A stretch of DNA of 64,000 bases from NCBI GenBank assembly GCA_023974075.1, contig CM043800.1, forward strand, positions 43,684,008-43,748,007, written 5' to 3'. Made by a program: the position numbers and the translations under genes. Shown in pieces: positions 44,302 through 56,786 of this stretch. The notes under the pieces are model-generated. The model was not told where the DNA came from and ran no database searches. It saw only the letters and a list, made by a program, of their open reading frames with translations. This DNA is from Chaenocephalus aceratus (Eukaryota; Chordata; Actinopteri; Perciformes; Channichthyidae). Every line of letters begins with the position of its first letter. The first letter of the stretch is position 1.

Positions 44302-44881
44302 CTGCAGGAAACAGGAAACACAGTCAGAACAAACTGTTAAGTGTTAGCATTTAAAAACCTCATCACCATTACAATGGGAGACATTTTGCAGCCCTAATTA
44401 ATGCCTTTGTTTTTATATTTTCACATTATCTTTCTTAGTCCCACCTATTGTGTATTTGTGTTGGCTCAAGTCATCTCATGTAGCCCAGCCTCTTTCCACT
44501 TCCAGTTAAAAATGTAAAAGGGTTTTTTCTTCTGGCGTAGCACTAGCCGCAAAGTAAACAAGGAATTGTATTTGGGATCGTTCACAGATACACTACTCCT
44601 ACAGTATAGAATGAAAATACTCCGTTACAAATTAAAATCCTGTATTCAAACCTTATTTAAGTAAAAGTATGCAAGTATTAACAGAACATTTGACGGCACC
44701 TTCTCATGTAACGGTAATGATGGTGCAGTAAAATGTTCCCTGTCAGTGTTTAATTTATGTTGTTTCTTGATTATTTTGTATGTTGCATTTTACTGCTGTA
44801 CATGTTCAAAGTTGCGCTTGTATAAATGATTATGGATGAGGGAACCTGCTAAATGTTCAAATAAGTGTGTTTTTTTATATA
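44302..44881. other. Intron of the third zinc-finger gene, conserved with both arms
   Basis: These 580 bases match 6063-6642 and 24373-24952 closely, ending at the same Tc1 insertion point. They are non-coding. This shows that the three zinc-finger loci are copies of one larger unit and not only of the exon. Confidence 0.8.
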
Positions 44882-45287
44882 CAGTACCAGTCAAAAGTTT
44901 GGACACCTTCTCATTCAATGTTTTTTGCTTATTTTAATTTGTTTCTACTTTGCAGATTAACACTGAAGACAACAAAACTATGAAAGAACACATATGGAAT
45001 TATCTAGGTAATAAAAAAGTGTTAAAAAAATCAAGAATATGATTTTTGTTTTAGATTCTTCAAAGTAGCCCCTTTTGCCTTGATGACAGCTTTGCTCACT
45101 CTTGGCTTCTCTCAGTCAGCTTCATGAGGTCGTCACCTGGAATGGTTTTCTATTAACAGGTGTGCCTTGTCAAGAGTCAATGTGTGTAATATGACTTGCC
45201 TTCTGAATGTGTTTGAGACCATCAGTTGTGTTGTGCAGAGGTAGAGATAGTGCACAGTGGAAAGCTCTATTTGACTGCTGTTGTAAT

Positions 45288-46385
45288 TAGGGATCGACCG
45301 ATATGGCTTTTTCAAGGCTGATACCGATACCGATACCGATTATTAGTAATCAAGGAGACCGATAACCGATATTTGGAACCGATATACATTTGCAGTAAAA
45401 TCAGAAAACTATAGTGTCAAAATGTAGAATAACACAAACTCCAACACAACTTCTTTGAAATGCATTTAAGCATATATTATGTTTAATGAACTTTTAAACA
45501 TCTTACAACTGGTTTCCTCTCTGTGCCCTTTTCTTTAGAGCAGCCATCTGCAATGAGTTAGAGAGAGACAAGAAGTGGGGCTGAAGGCTGACATGCTTAA
45601 CTAACAATAATGCTTAATTTATTATATCAAACCAATGCCTGTCTATCTAGCATAAAATCCCAATAAATTTCTAGCAACTGCAAAACACTAGTGCTAGCTA
45701 ATGTTTTGCAAACTATTAAAAGTGAGGCTATTACAGTAGACCTAACGTTAGTCTAGTAGCCTCACTTCTAATATTTTGCTAAACATTAGCTAAATACATG
45801 TTGATTAGCTAATGAGCTTCACATATCAACCTGAAAAACTGCGAGGCTCCACTCGCAGCCCCCCCTCCGCACCACAGTTACTCCGCTGCGAGATGCTGCA
45901 CGCACCCCCAACTCTGACTGACTTCCCGCGTCCATGTGTAACTGGGAAGCTGATACAATTGGATCAATAGATCGTGCTGTTTTTGCAACTTCAGCATAGG
46001 GGATTGGGATGTTTATTGACCTTCGGCTTTCAACTGATTTACCTTCGAAACACATGTATGGCTCTGCCGCTCAGCGCTGCTGCTTGCCTCGGTCTGTGTC
46101 TGCGTTCTTCGCACCTGCCTGTAATCTGAGAAGGTCCCGCCTCTATGGCAGGCTCCCGCCCGGAAAATCTTCAGTGTTAATTGACACTTCAGTAATAGCC
46201 TATCAGATAGCGCTGTGGGCGGGACATTGCTCGTGTACAGAGTGGTGACTGCAGCCAGAGAAACGGCCGCATCAGAGCCAAAGTGTTATCGGTAATTTTA
46301 TAAAAAAAAGGCTGATATCGATAATCGGTCAAATGCGGAATATCGGCCGCGATAATCGGCCAGGCCGATAATCGGTCGACCCCTA
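45288..46385. mobile_element. Non-autonomous hAT nested in Tc1
   Basis: The ends are TAGGGATCGACCGATAT and ATCGGTCGACCCCTA, with target duplication GTTGTAAT/ATTGTAAT (7 of 8 identical). GATACC/GATAATCGG-rich subterminal repeats are present. Length 1098 bp, no transposase. Confidence 0.9.
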
Positions 46386-46399
46386 ATTGTAATCCATAT

Positions 46400-46920
46400 T
46401 ATAGCAAGAACGACTCAACTGAGTAAAGAGAAGCGACCGTCCATCATCACTTTAAGAAATGAAGGCCAGTCGATCCGGAAAATGTCAAGAACTTTGAATG
46501 TATCCTCAAGTGCAGTCGCAAAAACCATGGAACGCTATGATGAGACTGGCTCTCATGAGGACCCCCCCCGGGAAAGGAAGAGCAAGAGTTACCTCAGGCC
46601 TTCAAGGTCCAATTGCTGCAAAGATCCACTACTGGGGATGAACAACAAGAAGAAGAGAATTGTTTGGGCCAAGAAACACAAGGATTGGACATTAGACAGT
46701 GGAAATCTGTACTTTGGTCTGATGGGTCCAAATGAGAGATTTGTGGTTCCAACCTCCGTGTTTTCGTGAGACGCAGAGAAGATGAGCGGATGGTTACTGA
46801 ATGAGTGGTACCCACCATGAAGCATGGAGGAGGGGGTGAGATGGTGGTGGGGGGGGGCTTTACTGGTGTCACTGGTGGTGATTTATTCAGAGTTCAAGGC
46901 ACCCTTAACCAGCATGGCTA
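46400..46920 (+). pseudogene. Tc1 transposase remnant
   Basis: The helix-turn-helix part (LRNEGQSIRKMSRTLNVSSSAV then AKTMERYDETGSH) is followed by a piece of the DDE core (KKRIVWAKKHKDWTL, LYFGLMGPNERF, MKHGGGGEMVVGG). The frame is lost near 46765, and the stretch between the two parts, with the first catalytic Asp, is deleted. The 3' third is missing. Confidence 0.85.
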
Positions 46921-47002
46921 CCACAGCATTCTGCAGTAGCCAGCAAAATATAAATCATATTCTGGATTTGTTAACACTTTTTTGTTCACTAGATAATTCC
47001 AG

Positions 47003-47170
47003 TTAAAGGTGGGGTAGGTAAGTTTCCGAAACCGGCTCGAGATACACTTATTATATTCCATGGAATGCTCTCAACATCCTGATAGCAATGAATATCTTAA
47101 GTGCTTTGTGTATTTTCAAATTCTAGCACACTCGAGCTGTTTTCTCCAAAATTACCTACACCACCTTTAA
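47003..47170. mobile_element. 160-bp TTAA miniature element
   Basis: AGGTGGGGTAGGTAA and TTACCTACACCACCT (one mismatch as inverses) are bounded by TTAA at 47003-47006 and 47167-47170. It is inserted in the 3' part of the Tc1 copy. It is of TTAA-specific type (Kolobok or piggyBac derivative). Confidence 0.9.
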
Positions 47171-47318
47171 TGTGTTCTTTTATGGTTTTCATGTCTTCAG
47201 TATAAAACTAGAAAGTAGAACCAATTTAAATAAATAAAAGACTTTGAAAGAGAAGACGTGTCCAATGTTTTGACAGCGACTAATACTAGTGTATATCTCT
47301 CTCAAAATATATATATTC

Positions 47319-47360
<42 letters not shown>
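47319..47360. repeat. (TG)n(TA)n microsatellite
   Basis: A short TG run is followed by about 15 TA dinucleotides. Confidence 0.95.
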
Positions 47361-47361
<1 letters not shown>

Positions 47362-47520
47362 GCAGATATTTTATAAATACATGTTGGCAATAATTGATTG
47401 ATGAGATTTTAAATTAATTTATATTAATGTTTTAATTACTTAATGACCTTTGTACTAGTTCCCCTATTCTTTATCAAGTAACATTTTAGATGTGTTTAAT
47501 TGATTATTGAACATATTTAT

Positions 47521-48289
<769 letters not shown>

Positions 48290-48424
48290 TTTATTTATTC
48301 TCCCATAATTTGAATTAATCCAAAGTATTTGTTTTTATTTGCTTTTACACATTTAAAAAGAAAAGGTGAATAAAGAAGCACATTAAAACTAAAGTATCAA
48401 TGTATGTCACATTTAACCAACTAC

Positions 48425-49345
48425 AGTGGAGTGCACCAGCTGGGCGTAAACTGGGCGTAACTCTACGTCCGTCTTAGAACCGAAGGTTAAGACCAAACTA
48501 AAGTTATGACTAGTGCACCACTTAGACTCAAGCCCTGTATGCGTTGCGCCCGGGTTGTAACTTTTACGCCAGGTATGGAGCAGGCGTAAATCGGAAAAGA
48601 GAGACTAGTATCCATAGGAACGTAAAACAGGCGAGAAGGATAATAACGATGGCAGGGCGTCTTGTTTACATGTTTAACAATGTAAAGGCATTAAGAAGAG
48701 AAAGAGTCGTCCGTGATCGAACAAACCCACTGGACATCTATTCAGGAACTGATAGAGAGGTTTCGTTTCGGCAGGACAAGCCCCATTTGATTTAATCGAG
48801 GAGATCTCCCCTCAACTCCAGCACGGATCAGACCGAAACGCTGCGCTCTCCCCAACCTTGCAGGTGCTGATTGCGCTCAGATTCTACGCGAACGGGGCCT
48901 TTCAAACTACTGTGGGAGACATGATTAATGTTCATCGCACAACTACATGTCGGGCTATAAGACAAGTTTCATTGGCCTTCCAGCACCGCCTTAGGAACTA
49001 TATTCACCTACCCACACAAGAAGAAACAGCAAAATCCGGTATACCTGGTATTGTCGGATGCATCGACGGGACTCATGTCCGCATTCAGGCCCCCTCTGAA
49101 CATGAGTATTTGTATGTTAATAGAAAGGGTTACCATTCTATAAATGTTCAAATGGTGTGCAACTCCGACATGGGCATTGTCGACCTCGTTGCAAGATGGC
49201 CTGGGTCGACCCATGATGCTCGCATCCTGAGAGAGAGCGCCCTTCAACGGGAATTTGAGGCAGGGAGAGTGAATGGCCCGAGACTAGTCAGGCTTGGTGC
49301 AATCGGTTTTGTAAATTCGAATCACTAAGTCGGACGTAGTAAGCC
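48425..49345 (+). mobile_element. PIF/Harbinger element, 3'-truncated
   Basis: A HARBI1-like nuclease remnant follows a non-coding head with GGGCGTAA repeats. The transposase stops abruptly at 49328 and no right terminal repeat or 3-bp target duplication could be found. The boundaries are therefore approximate. Confidence 0.7.
48649..49328 (+). pseudogene. HARBI1-like Harbinger nuclease, truncated
   Basis: It starts MAGRLVYMFNNVKALRRERV and shifts frame near 48790 (RFRFGQDKPHFDLIEEISPQ after correction by eye). The helical domain LQVLIALRFYANGAFQTTVG comes next. The catalytic part has GIVGCIDGTHVRI (first Asp) and DLVARWPGSTHDARILRES (second Asp region), but the protein ends before the third acidic residue. 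HARBI1 proteins are about 350 residues; about 220 are represented here. Inactive. Confidence 0.85.
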
Positions 49346-49676
49346 TGACGTTAAGCCCACATGCATGGGTCATATTTAAATCAGTACATTAAATGGCATA
49401 TTATTCAATGTAGGCCTATGTATTTTTATAAATATATTTATTTTGGTAGGTATGCTCTTCTGTAATACATTTTAATTATTATAATAAAGTACATGTGTCT
49501 AATAATACTTTTACTTAAATAAGATATGAATGCAGCACTTTAACTTGTAATGGAGTATGTTCACAGTGTGGTGTTTGTACTTTTACTTCAGGATCTGCTA
49601 CCTGCAGCAAGTGCTGATAAAGGGTCTAAAGTGTTATTAATGTGGATAATAAAGTGCTACTGAAGAGTGTAAAGTG
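49346..49676. other. Gap with no gene
   Basis: AT-rich sequence. Around 49495-49585 it has the TACTTTTACTTNA words common in fish repeat remnants. Nothing else was recognised. Confidence 0.5.
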
Positions 49677-49895
49677 TTAATTAAGGGTAAAGGGAACAGA
49701 CATGCTCTGTGGATACGAAGCTGAGGCTGTTAAACAGCGTCCAGAAGCTTCTGGAGTCTCTTGATCTCCTCTTTGGAAAGAAAACAGCTCCTCCTCGAGC
49801 TCTGCTATCGTTTGTTCAAACAGAGCAAATATCTCTTCATCAGCAGCAGTGAGTCGCTGCTTCTTCAACGACAGCAGCATTTGGACTTTACTCAT
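49677..49895 (-). pseudogene. First exon of a C2H2 zinc-finger gene, frameshifted
   Basis: MSKVQMLLSLKKQRLTAADE then IFALFEQTIAELEEEL is the standard first coding exon of this fish zinc-finger family. After EEL one extra T (TTTTCTTTCC) shifts the frame. The expected KEEIKRLQKLLDAV is still readable in the next frame, followed by an in-frame TAA and QPQLRIHRA. A GT donor survives at the right place after HRA (GCAT|GTCTG), phase-compatible with the exon at 44301. It lies 5.4 kb upstream on the same strand, so it is probably that gene's original first exon; the frameshift would silence it unless another exon is used. Confidence 0.8.
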
Positions 49896-50210
49896 GTTTC
49901 CTAGATCACCTTTTCCCTGCAGACTCCGTTAAACACACCGTTTCTCTCTGCATCAACTCTCAATCTGACTAGTGTTGCTAACGTGTGTCCAGCTAGCATG
50001 CTAAGCTAGCTCCTGTAGTCCGAGGTAAACGCTCCAGAAAAAAGAGCACACAGTCCATTCGGAGGTTTATCCAGACACACAGACGATGGATCAGTAGAGC
50101 TGGAGCTCACACACACTTTCTCAGGAACACAGAGAGAGAACCGTAGCGAGGAGACGCCACGTGGATCCAGGTTCTTCTTCTTCTTCGTCTTCTTCTTCTT
50201 CTCTCGGCTT
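49896..50210 (-). promoter_or_regulatory. 5' region of the zinc-finger gene
   Basis: The sequence upstream of the first exon includes several AGCTAGC/GCTAGC words and a TTC/TTCTT tract (50171-50203). The promoter position is inferred only from its location before the exon. No TATA box was seen. Confidence 0.4.
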
Positions 50211-50390
50211 TTGGCGGATTGCAAACAGCTTTCAGGTGCATACCGCCACCTACTGTACAAGAGAGTGTATCACCATATCATCCTATCAGCACTTGTGGAA
50301 TTATACCATTGTGTTGTTTACGTTGTTTTAAATTCTTCCAATCAATCCAGTTCCACTCAAATACTTAAGAATAGCCTTCCTGCCTCTCTT

Positions 50391-50728
50391 ACCCCCTCAC
50401 CTTCTGTCCCCAGTGTCCCCATCAGGCTCCACTCCCTTCCTTTCTCTCTTACCCCCTCACCTTCTGTTCCCAGTGTCCCCATCAGGCTCCACTCCCTTCC
50501 TGGTAGCTCTTACCCCCTCACCTTCTGTTCCCAGTGTCCCCATCAGGCTCCACTCCCTTCCTCCTCTTACCCCCTCACCTTCTGTTCCCAGTGTCCCCAT
50601 CAGGCTCCACTCCCTTCCTGCCTCTCTTACCCCCTCACCTTCTGTTCCCAGTGTCTCCATCAGGCTCCACTCCCTTCCTGGTAGCTCTAACCCCCTCACC
50701 TTCTGTTCCCAGTGTCCCCATCAGGCAG
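50391..50728. repeat. 60-bp minisatellite, six units
   Basis: Units ACCCCCTCACCTTCTG...CAGGCTCCACTCCCTTCC start at 50391, 50451, 50512, 50569, 50629 and 50691 (57-62 bp). The Pro/Ser open frames across it are by-products of a repeat length near a multiple of three. Confidence 0.95.
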
Positions 50729-50853
50729 GGCCGCCCCTGGCCAACTTGGGGCCCCAAGCGACATTGTGAGATGAGCCCCCCCCCCCCCAACCAACAGGAG
50801 TGAACAATTTTTGTTTGGAAACAAAGTAGGCTACTTTGCAAATATAATTCCTG

Positions 50854-50887
<34 letters not shown>

Positions 50888-51640
50888 CAACACAGTTACT
50901 TTTTTATACAGTGAGGTAAATGGTAAATGTGCATATGTCGTTCAGTATCCATTTACAGGTGAATATGTCTGCATTTCCTGCCAAATACTAGCCTCAAAAA
51001 GATTAAAATATAATTAATGCAAATAAACTACTTCTACTAATAATAATAATCATAATCATAATCAATAATATAAATAATATATTATTTTATTATAATATAG
51101 TTGTAATTCTTTTTCACCAAGGGAAGCCAATTTCGGCTGGCCTCCTCTCACAACAGAGAGTGCAATCTACTGTTCCACCATAACATGTAGAGGGGCGCTG
51201 TTTCACTCTTTGTAAAATACGGGTGAGACGGGCCGGCAGCAACACACAGCACAGAAAAATTACCGAAACTAAACGAAGTGTTTTTATATAATTATTAAAA
51301 TTATAACTACAATCCGAAAACACAGGGGAAGCCTGGCTTCCCTTGGCCTCCAGGAGAAAACGCCACTAACTATATGTTATTCTACGCACACAAAGTGTAT
51401 TATTATTCCGCCCGGGATTTTGGCCCTCTTCTCCTCCCGCATTGAACATCGCAGAAACTCCGTTCGAACATCAAAACGTTCAGCTCGGTCGGGAATCGAT
51501 GGCTATTACTTTTCTCATTCATAACTTTCATAATTCCAAAGATACATCCCATAATGCATTACATTTTTAACATGGAAGTCAATGGAGAAAATCTTCAGAC
51601 TTCATCAAATCTGCATGCGACTTCAACTGCTAACTGTTCA
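50729..51640. other. Gene-free stretch with (TTA)n
   Basis: A (TTA)n microsatellite lies at 50858-50887 and AT-rich TAATAA sequence at 51030-51100. A pair of GGGAAGCC/GGCTTCCC words at 51120 and 51332 could be ends of a small DNA element (51108-51355). No gene. Confidence 0.5.
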
Positions 51641-52990
51641 TTCATACTTTCACTCAGAAACCTCATTCCAACTTTGAAATGTTACACATCTGACATCATT
51701 CGTGTAACACAACTTTTAAATCTGATTCTTACTTTTAGAGATATTAAACATTGTTCAGAACTTGGTATAGAGAACTTCTTCAGATTTTAACATTAACTGA
51801 GTGTGATGTCACAGCTAGAGGGTAGAAAATCTTGAAATGTACCTTCATTTTTTTTAAACTGCCATAATTCCCAAACCCTACATTCCTGAGACATAACTTA
51901 TCATGACAAACGTAGGAAAACATCTCGTAGCTTGAAAATGACAATAACTCAATATTGAAGTTGAAAGCATCAATCTGGTGCACTTTGAGAGCAACATGTG
52001 AGATCTGGATACCTCTCTCAACACCCAGATGAAACACAACTGTAATCAGATGTTCTCTTTCTTTATGGATATTTTACAAACCACTCCCCTTTCAAACTGT
52101 ATTCTTGTTTTACTGCCATATAGTATTTCATAACTGTTTTCTCCTTTATTCTCTTGTTTTTTTATAACTATAATGATCATATGAAGGTGTGCCACGGAAA
52201 TAATCGTTTGAATAATTTGTGGCCAAACCGTTTGAGACCCACTGAGATAACTTAGACTAAAGTGAACTATCTACACACTCAGAGAGTCCTTTAGCTCACC
52301 TGCCTCTCAGTCTGAGAGGAGAGCTCTCCTCCAGCTTGTTGTGGAACCAACAGCAACAGCTCCGTATGTCCGTTAGTGCAGCGAGCTAACCAGATGCTAA
52401 CAACACATAGCATGTCCAAACTTCGCACAAAAACAGCATAATATAGTACGTTGAATGCAGGCAAAAAAACACAGAATACTTTAGTCTGTCAGAAATATGA
52501 AAAACAACATATATGTCCAAGAAATATGTTAAGAAAATGTAAAAACAAAAACCACAAAAAACACGTTTGGTTCTTTGATCAAATATTTCCTCAACAGAAT
52601 CATAAAGCTGGACTGAGTTTGATTAAGGGGAGGTTATCGTTTAACTTAAGTAAATAAGTTAAACTAAGTTTCTCTATAACATGTGATGACTATGATCTGA
52701 AAGTATCTAAAAGGGAAATGTGTCTCGTAAGCAAAGCAATCAGTGTTGGGTCCCTTTAACCAATAGTATAGTACCAACAGTGAATCACATTGTGTATTCA
52801 TACAAGTAAGTAATGACGTAGTGTGGGTCCAAAATAATCACTTGCACTTTCATTATGTTGCTACATTCCCACAGGTATGTTGATGTGTTCGTGGAGCTTA
52901 AACAGCTTTTCATTGGTTCATAAAGGTCTCGTAGAGCTGTAGTTGGAAGAGCAGATCTCCTGACAGCTGACAGATGAATACAGATGAAGA
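51640..52990. repeat. Dispersed repeat copies related to the arms and to 38.5-40.5 kb
   Basis: Bases 51670-51850 match 12330-12480 (reversed), 51955-52150 match 38545-38770, 52405-52655 match 11620-11890 (reversed) and 39360-39545, and 52805-52990 match 40295-40490. TTAA near 52655 is the unoccupied target of the arm TTAA transposon. Non-coding. Confidence 0.75.
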
Positions 52991-53950
52991 AGCCAGGATA
53001 TTACTGCAGGCAGGAACTTGTTTCTGTACAACAAATCAGATTTAGATCTACAATCACTGAAGTGTCCTCTGTGGTCTCTGTAGCATGGAGTCCCGCTGCC
53101 CTCTGGTGGCTGACAGAGGAAGTGCAGAATGCATTTCCTTTTATTTCCCTCTCAGTTGTTTACCTGCCAAATCCAGAACTGGAAACACATTAAACATCAT
53201 AATGTCGGTATTCAGCGAGAGAAAACATAGTGTACAACATTTTATTCAACACAACCTTTTATCTTATTCCTGTAGGACTATTTGTTGTGATCAACTTTTC
53301 ATTATCAACTATTTTCTACCAGCAGAAATGCCTGACAGAGGATTTGCAGTCTTCCCTTGGTTGGTTTTGAACTAGGGTATTTGGACTGTTGGTAAAACAA
53401 GCTGTACAGTATTTCACATTTGAAGCTCAGGGAAATTGCAAAAGGCGTTTTAAACTATTTTCTGAAAAGCTATAAACAAAAATGTTTAATCGAGGGAGGA
53501 GCCTGTGAGTGATTGGTAATAAATCCTTGCTCCTCGAAGTCCAGTCAGTGTTGCTGGACTTTTCCAAAGCCTCTGAGAAACCAAAAGACCTGTGATGATT
53601 TTCTTTTGGCACTAGAAAATGTTGTGGCCGTTTGTCTGACTGAATGCTGACGTTATGTGTTTACTCAGTAGGGTTTTTGTCAGCACTTCACATCAGAAAC
53701 AATTCAGAGATAATTTCCCCGGGGGATTTTCTGACAACACACTCTCACTCCATAATCGTCCAGGAGCGACGTTTGGTCAGTGTCCGTGGCGTGCAGTTGT
53801 GACGCTCCTAGGCTCCTTCAGCGTCATAAAGGGACACAAATAGCTTTCAACTAATAATAATATTAATAATTCCTTACATTTTTAGCGCTTTTCCAGTGCT
53901 CAAAGCGCTTTACAATACACACATTACACATATTGTTTTTATACATGCAA
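52991..53950. other. Gene-free stretch
   Basis: There is no convincing coding region. At 53885-53915 a block (TAGCGCTTTTCCAGTGCTC) recurs near 58522 and is a common fish repeat 3' motif. Confidence 0.5.
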
Positions 53951-54087
53951 TGGTCACTGTGGACAATACCCACAGGAGCAAGTTCAGGTGAAGTGTCTTG
54001 CCCAAGGACACAACGGCTTTACAGACGCAGCAGCGGCGGGTTTCACCCCTTGATCATGATCATTGCACAGCACACTGCGCCACACTG
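53951..54087 (-). mobile_element. tRNA-derived SINE, first copy
   Basis: Read on the minus strand: GTGGCGCAGTGTGCTGTGC (A-box region), GGGTGAAACCC in the B-box position, then TTGTGTCCTTGGGCAAGACA and the tail TGGGTATTGTCC. It is diverged from the second copy, which lies directly next to it. Confidence 0.7.
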
Positions 54088-54137
54088 TCCATCTTCACGC
54101 CTCGAGGCGCTTTTACAAGTACACATTGATATCATAC

Positions 54138-54295
54138 ATGTACTGTGGACAATACCCACAGGGTGAAGTGTCTTGCCCAAGGACACAACGGCCTGACGCA
54201 GTGGCGGCAGGAGCGGGTTTCGAACTGGAGTTCCCCAGCACCCCCCTTGCTCTGATGATCAGATGCACAGACCACTGCGCCACCCGTCCCATAAC
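54138..54295 (-). mobile_element. tRNA-derived SINE, second copy
   Basis: On the minus strand it has GGTGGCGCAGTGGTCTGTGC (A box), B box GTTCGAAACCC (54215-54225), and the same body and tail as its neighbour. The head is tRNA-like but lacks a pairing acceptor stem, so it is a SINE and not a tRNA gene. Confidence 0.8.
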
Positions 54296-54382
54296 TGACT
54301 GCAATGTATTCCCATCTGCGGCGGGATTTGACGCTCATGGAAGCACAGCATTCGTTTGTGTCGGCTGCCCTTAAAGGCAATG

Positions 54383-54515
54383 TGAGGGTCCATTCCCATT
54401 GGATAACGGAGAATTTAGTAAGTATTCCCCTTTTACTGTCTTCATGAGGGTCCATTCCCATTGGATAACGGGAATTGTACACCCGGAAGTAAGTATTCCC
54501 CTTACTGTCGATTGG
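54383..54515. repeat. Direct repeat with inverted CCAAT words
   Basis: GAGGGTCCATTCCCATTGGA occurs twice about 63 bp apart, each followed by TAACGG and then AAGTATTCCCCTT. ATTGG is an inverted CCAAT. It is short and non-coding. Confidence 0.8.
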
Positions 54516-55250
54516 TTTCACAGTGATATCTGCACTACTCATCGACTAACAAACACAGTTTGTTCACATTTTATTTTGTTCTTCTAACCCTGCATGCTAT
54601 TAATTTGTGTGTGTGTTGTATTTTAAATATTAATGTGTGTAGTCATTTTACTTCATGTTGGTGTCTTGTTGCATTTTCATGTAGGTGTCTCTTTTTTACG
54701 TTAGTAGTTTTGCCTATAAACGTAAGGGTATTGATGCCCATTTAACGGTTTAAAGCTTTTAAGATCTATGAGACATAGCGAGTCAATTTAGCACTGAGTA
54801 AATGAAAACCAACAAAGCATAGCGAGTCAACCCAGGGTTGAGTAAATGGAGTGAGTGCTAGTCTAACAACAGTTGGGAACTATTTAAAAAAGTCCTTTTC
54901 GGGGAATAGGCTTGATTAAGGTGTAAGCCTTTATCAGTGGTTATACTGTTCTGTTTTCAACCAAGATATTGCGGGTGGATTACGGTAATCGGAGTTACAG
55001 CAGCATTACGTTACATTTTGACGACGGTCAGTTAATTGTCGCTGATAGGTCTCCATATTAGTCCCATACTAGCGTGTTTAAATAGCAATAGATAACCAAT
55101 AGTGGCTTTTAAAGTCAATATTACGTAGATAGGTTTATAGCTTATGCGTAAGGGTTCCGAATTTTAAGAGAGGATATCTTTAGGATAAAGCCCATTTTTC
55201 ATAGTAAACTAGATAGAAATGCTATTATTTTAAACTAAGTGTTGTTTTGG
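54516..55250. other. Gene-free stretch
   Basis: AT-rich, with a pair of CATAGCGAGTCAA words at 54774 and 54819. Nothing else was recognised. Confidence 0.5.
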
Positions 55251-55690
55251 CTTGTATTTTCTAAGACTATAACTTACTGTGAAGGAAATATTAATATTCT
55301 GTTCATGGGAAAATGTTAGTGTTTTCCCTATGTGTCCTGTTTGTAACTTAGAGCAGGGCACAGGTCAAAGGTCCTCCTTCCTGTGGGGGAGTGTGGCCAA
55401 CTGCGCAGATGACTTTAACAAACTTTCTTTGTCTCTGAAACATGTGTTATTTAATTATGATTAGAAAGGGCGCGAACAGAGGCTCCTCCTAGATTCTCTG
55501 GGTAGAATTGCCTGTGTTTTCTGTGTATTTCTCAGTGTTGACTCGGGATTTCTCAATGCACGTTGTGTAAATGCCTTGGACTCACTCACGGCCGTGACTC
55601 TCAATAAATTCAGTGTTTGATATAAAGCGGACTCCAGCTTCCATTTCTTCCATCAACATTGCTGAGCAGAAGTTTCTTCACACTTACCAC
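55250..55690 (+). mobile_element. Possible solo LTR
   Basis: An AATAAA signal in CTCAATAAATTCAGTG (55600-55615) is followed by 70 bp ending TTCTTCACACTTACCACA, an arrangement like the R-U5 end of an LTR. The 5' limit and a target duplication were not found, and no second LTR was seen near the retroviral relic downstream. Low confidence. Confidence 0.3.
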
Positions 55691-56780
55691 ACCAGTGGTT
55701 TTTTGTTACAGTTCGTTTAAAGATCACCCCGCCATTATTTAAACTCCTCTGTGAGAGCCACATGGTCTACTGTCAAATCTCTTTGTCGACAGGCAGAGTT
55801 CAAAATAATCGGGTGCCATCTTGTTTTCACCACATGTTGATAAACAAACACAGGGCAGTCGCCATTTTGTGAAATGCAAATTCAAATCACTCCTTTGTTT
55901 GTTCTTATTCAGCTGGTTTCACTCTGATGAGGCATTTTTCAGACCTCCATCTTGTGAAGAACGAATCATACTTCTTGTCACAGTTGGAGCTAGAAAGCTA
56001 AATCAGTCTTGGGTATTTGTAGGGAAGGAATATTGTATTTTCAGTCCAATCTGATTTTGGAAGTATTTCTGATTGCAAGTGTGTTTTGGCGGTTTTGTGC
56101 TGTGTTGTTTAACCATAGTGTAATTTTTTCCCCCATTTTTAAGATATTTTTAAGGAAAATAAGCTTCTTCTGTGAAAATAGAGGTCAGTTTTGCAACAGC
56201 TATCCCTAGTGGATTGAGCTGGAAATTACAACAGCGCACTCTGCTGGTAATACAGAATTATTACACGATAGAGGAAACACCTCTTAGGGAAAGATACAAT
56301 AACATCGAAGTTTAATTTTAAGTGTTATAAATGAACACATGCTTCATCGCCACGATATAATTGCAAGTGGTTTCTAATTATAAGATGAGAAAACTTTACA
56401 TAGTCTTTCAAACTAGACTGTAAATATTCAAACATCAATTATTGAAGCTAACACAAGTTATGACATTTGCATAATTTCATACACTTCAGTATGCACTGTA
56501 CACAGTAGATTTAGATTTTCACCAGATTTCTATTTTCATATTTCAAAATCAAAACCATATACTGTACAATTTTTATTTTTAACATTTCTTAAATCATAAT
56601 ATTTCTTTTTTAATTAATTTATTAATTTCTTACAGAAAAACTTTAAAAAAACCGTTAAAAAAAATCCCAATTTAAAGTTAAGTTCGGATGACATCGGATA
56701 TTATTTATCAGGAACGAAAGTGCTAGTCAGAGGATTAGTGCTTCATCTTTGATAACTTAATAATTCCATTCAAGTATTTA
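55691..56780. other. Gene-free stretch
   Basis: AT-rich, no coding signal. The open frame at 55821-56054 has no recognisable motif. Confidence 0.5.
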
Positions 56781-56786
56781 AGAAAC

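Larger units (their letters stand above)
44882..47280 (+). mobile_element. Tc1-like transposon with two nested insertions
   Basis: CAGTACCAGTCAAAAG at 44882 follows TA (44880-44881). The degraded right end stops at 47280 and is followed by TA (47281-47282). It contains a broken transposase, a hAT derivative (45288-46385) and a 160-bp TTAA element (47007-47166). Only its first 144 bp survives in the palindrome arms. Confidence 0.85.

Noticed and set aside
50211..50803. Ser/Pro-rich ORFs
   Set aside because: They follow the 60-bp minisatellite in all three frames and have no start context or homology.
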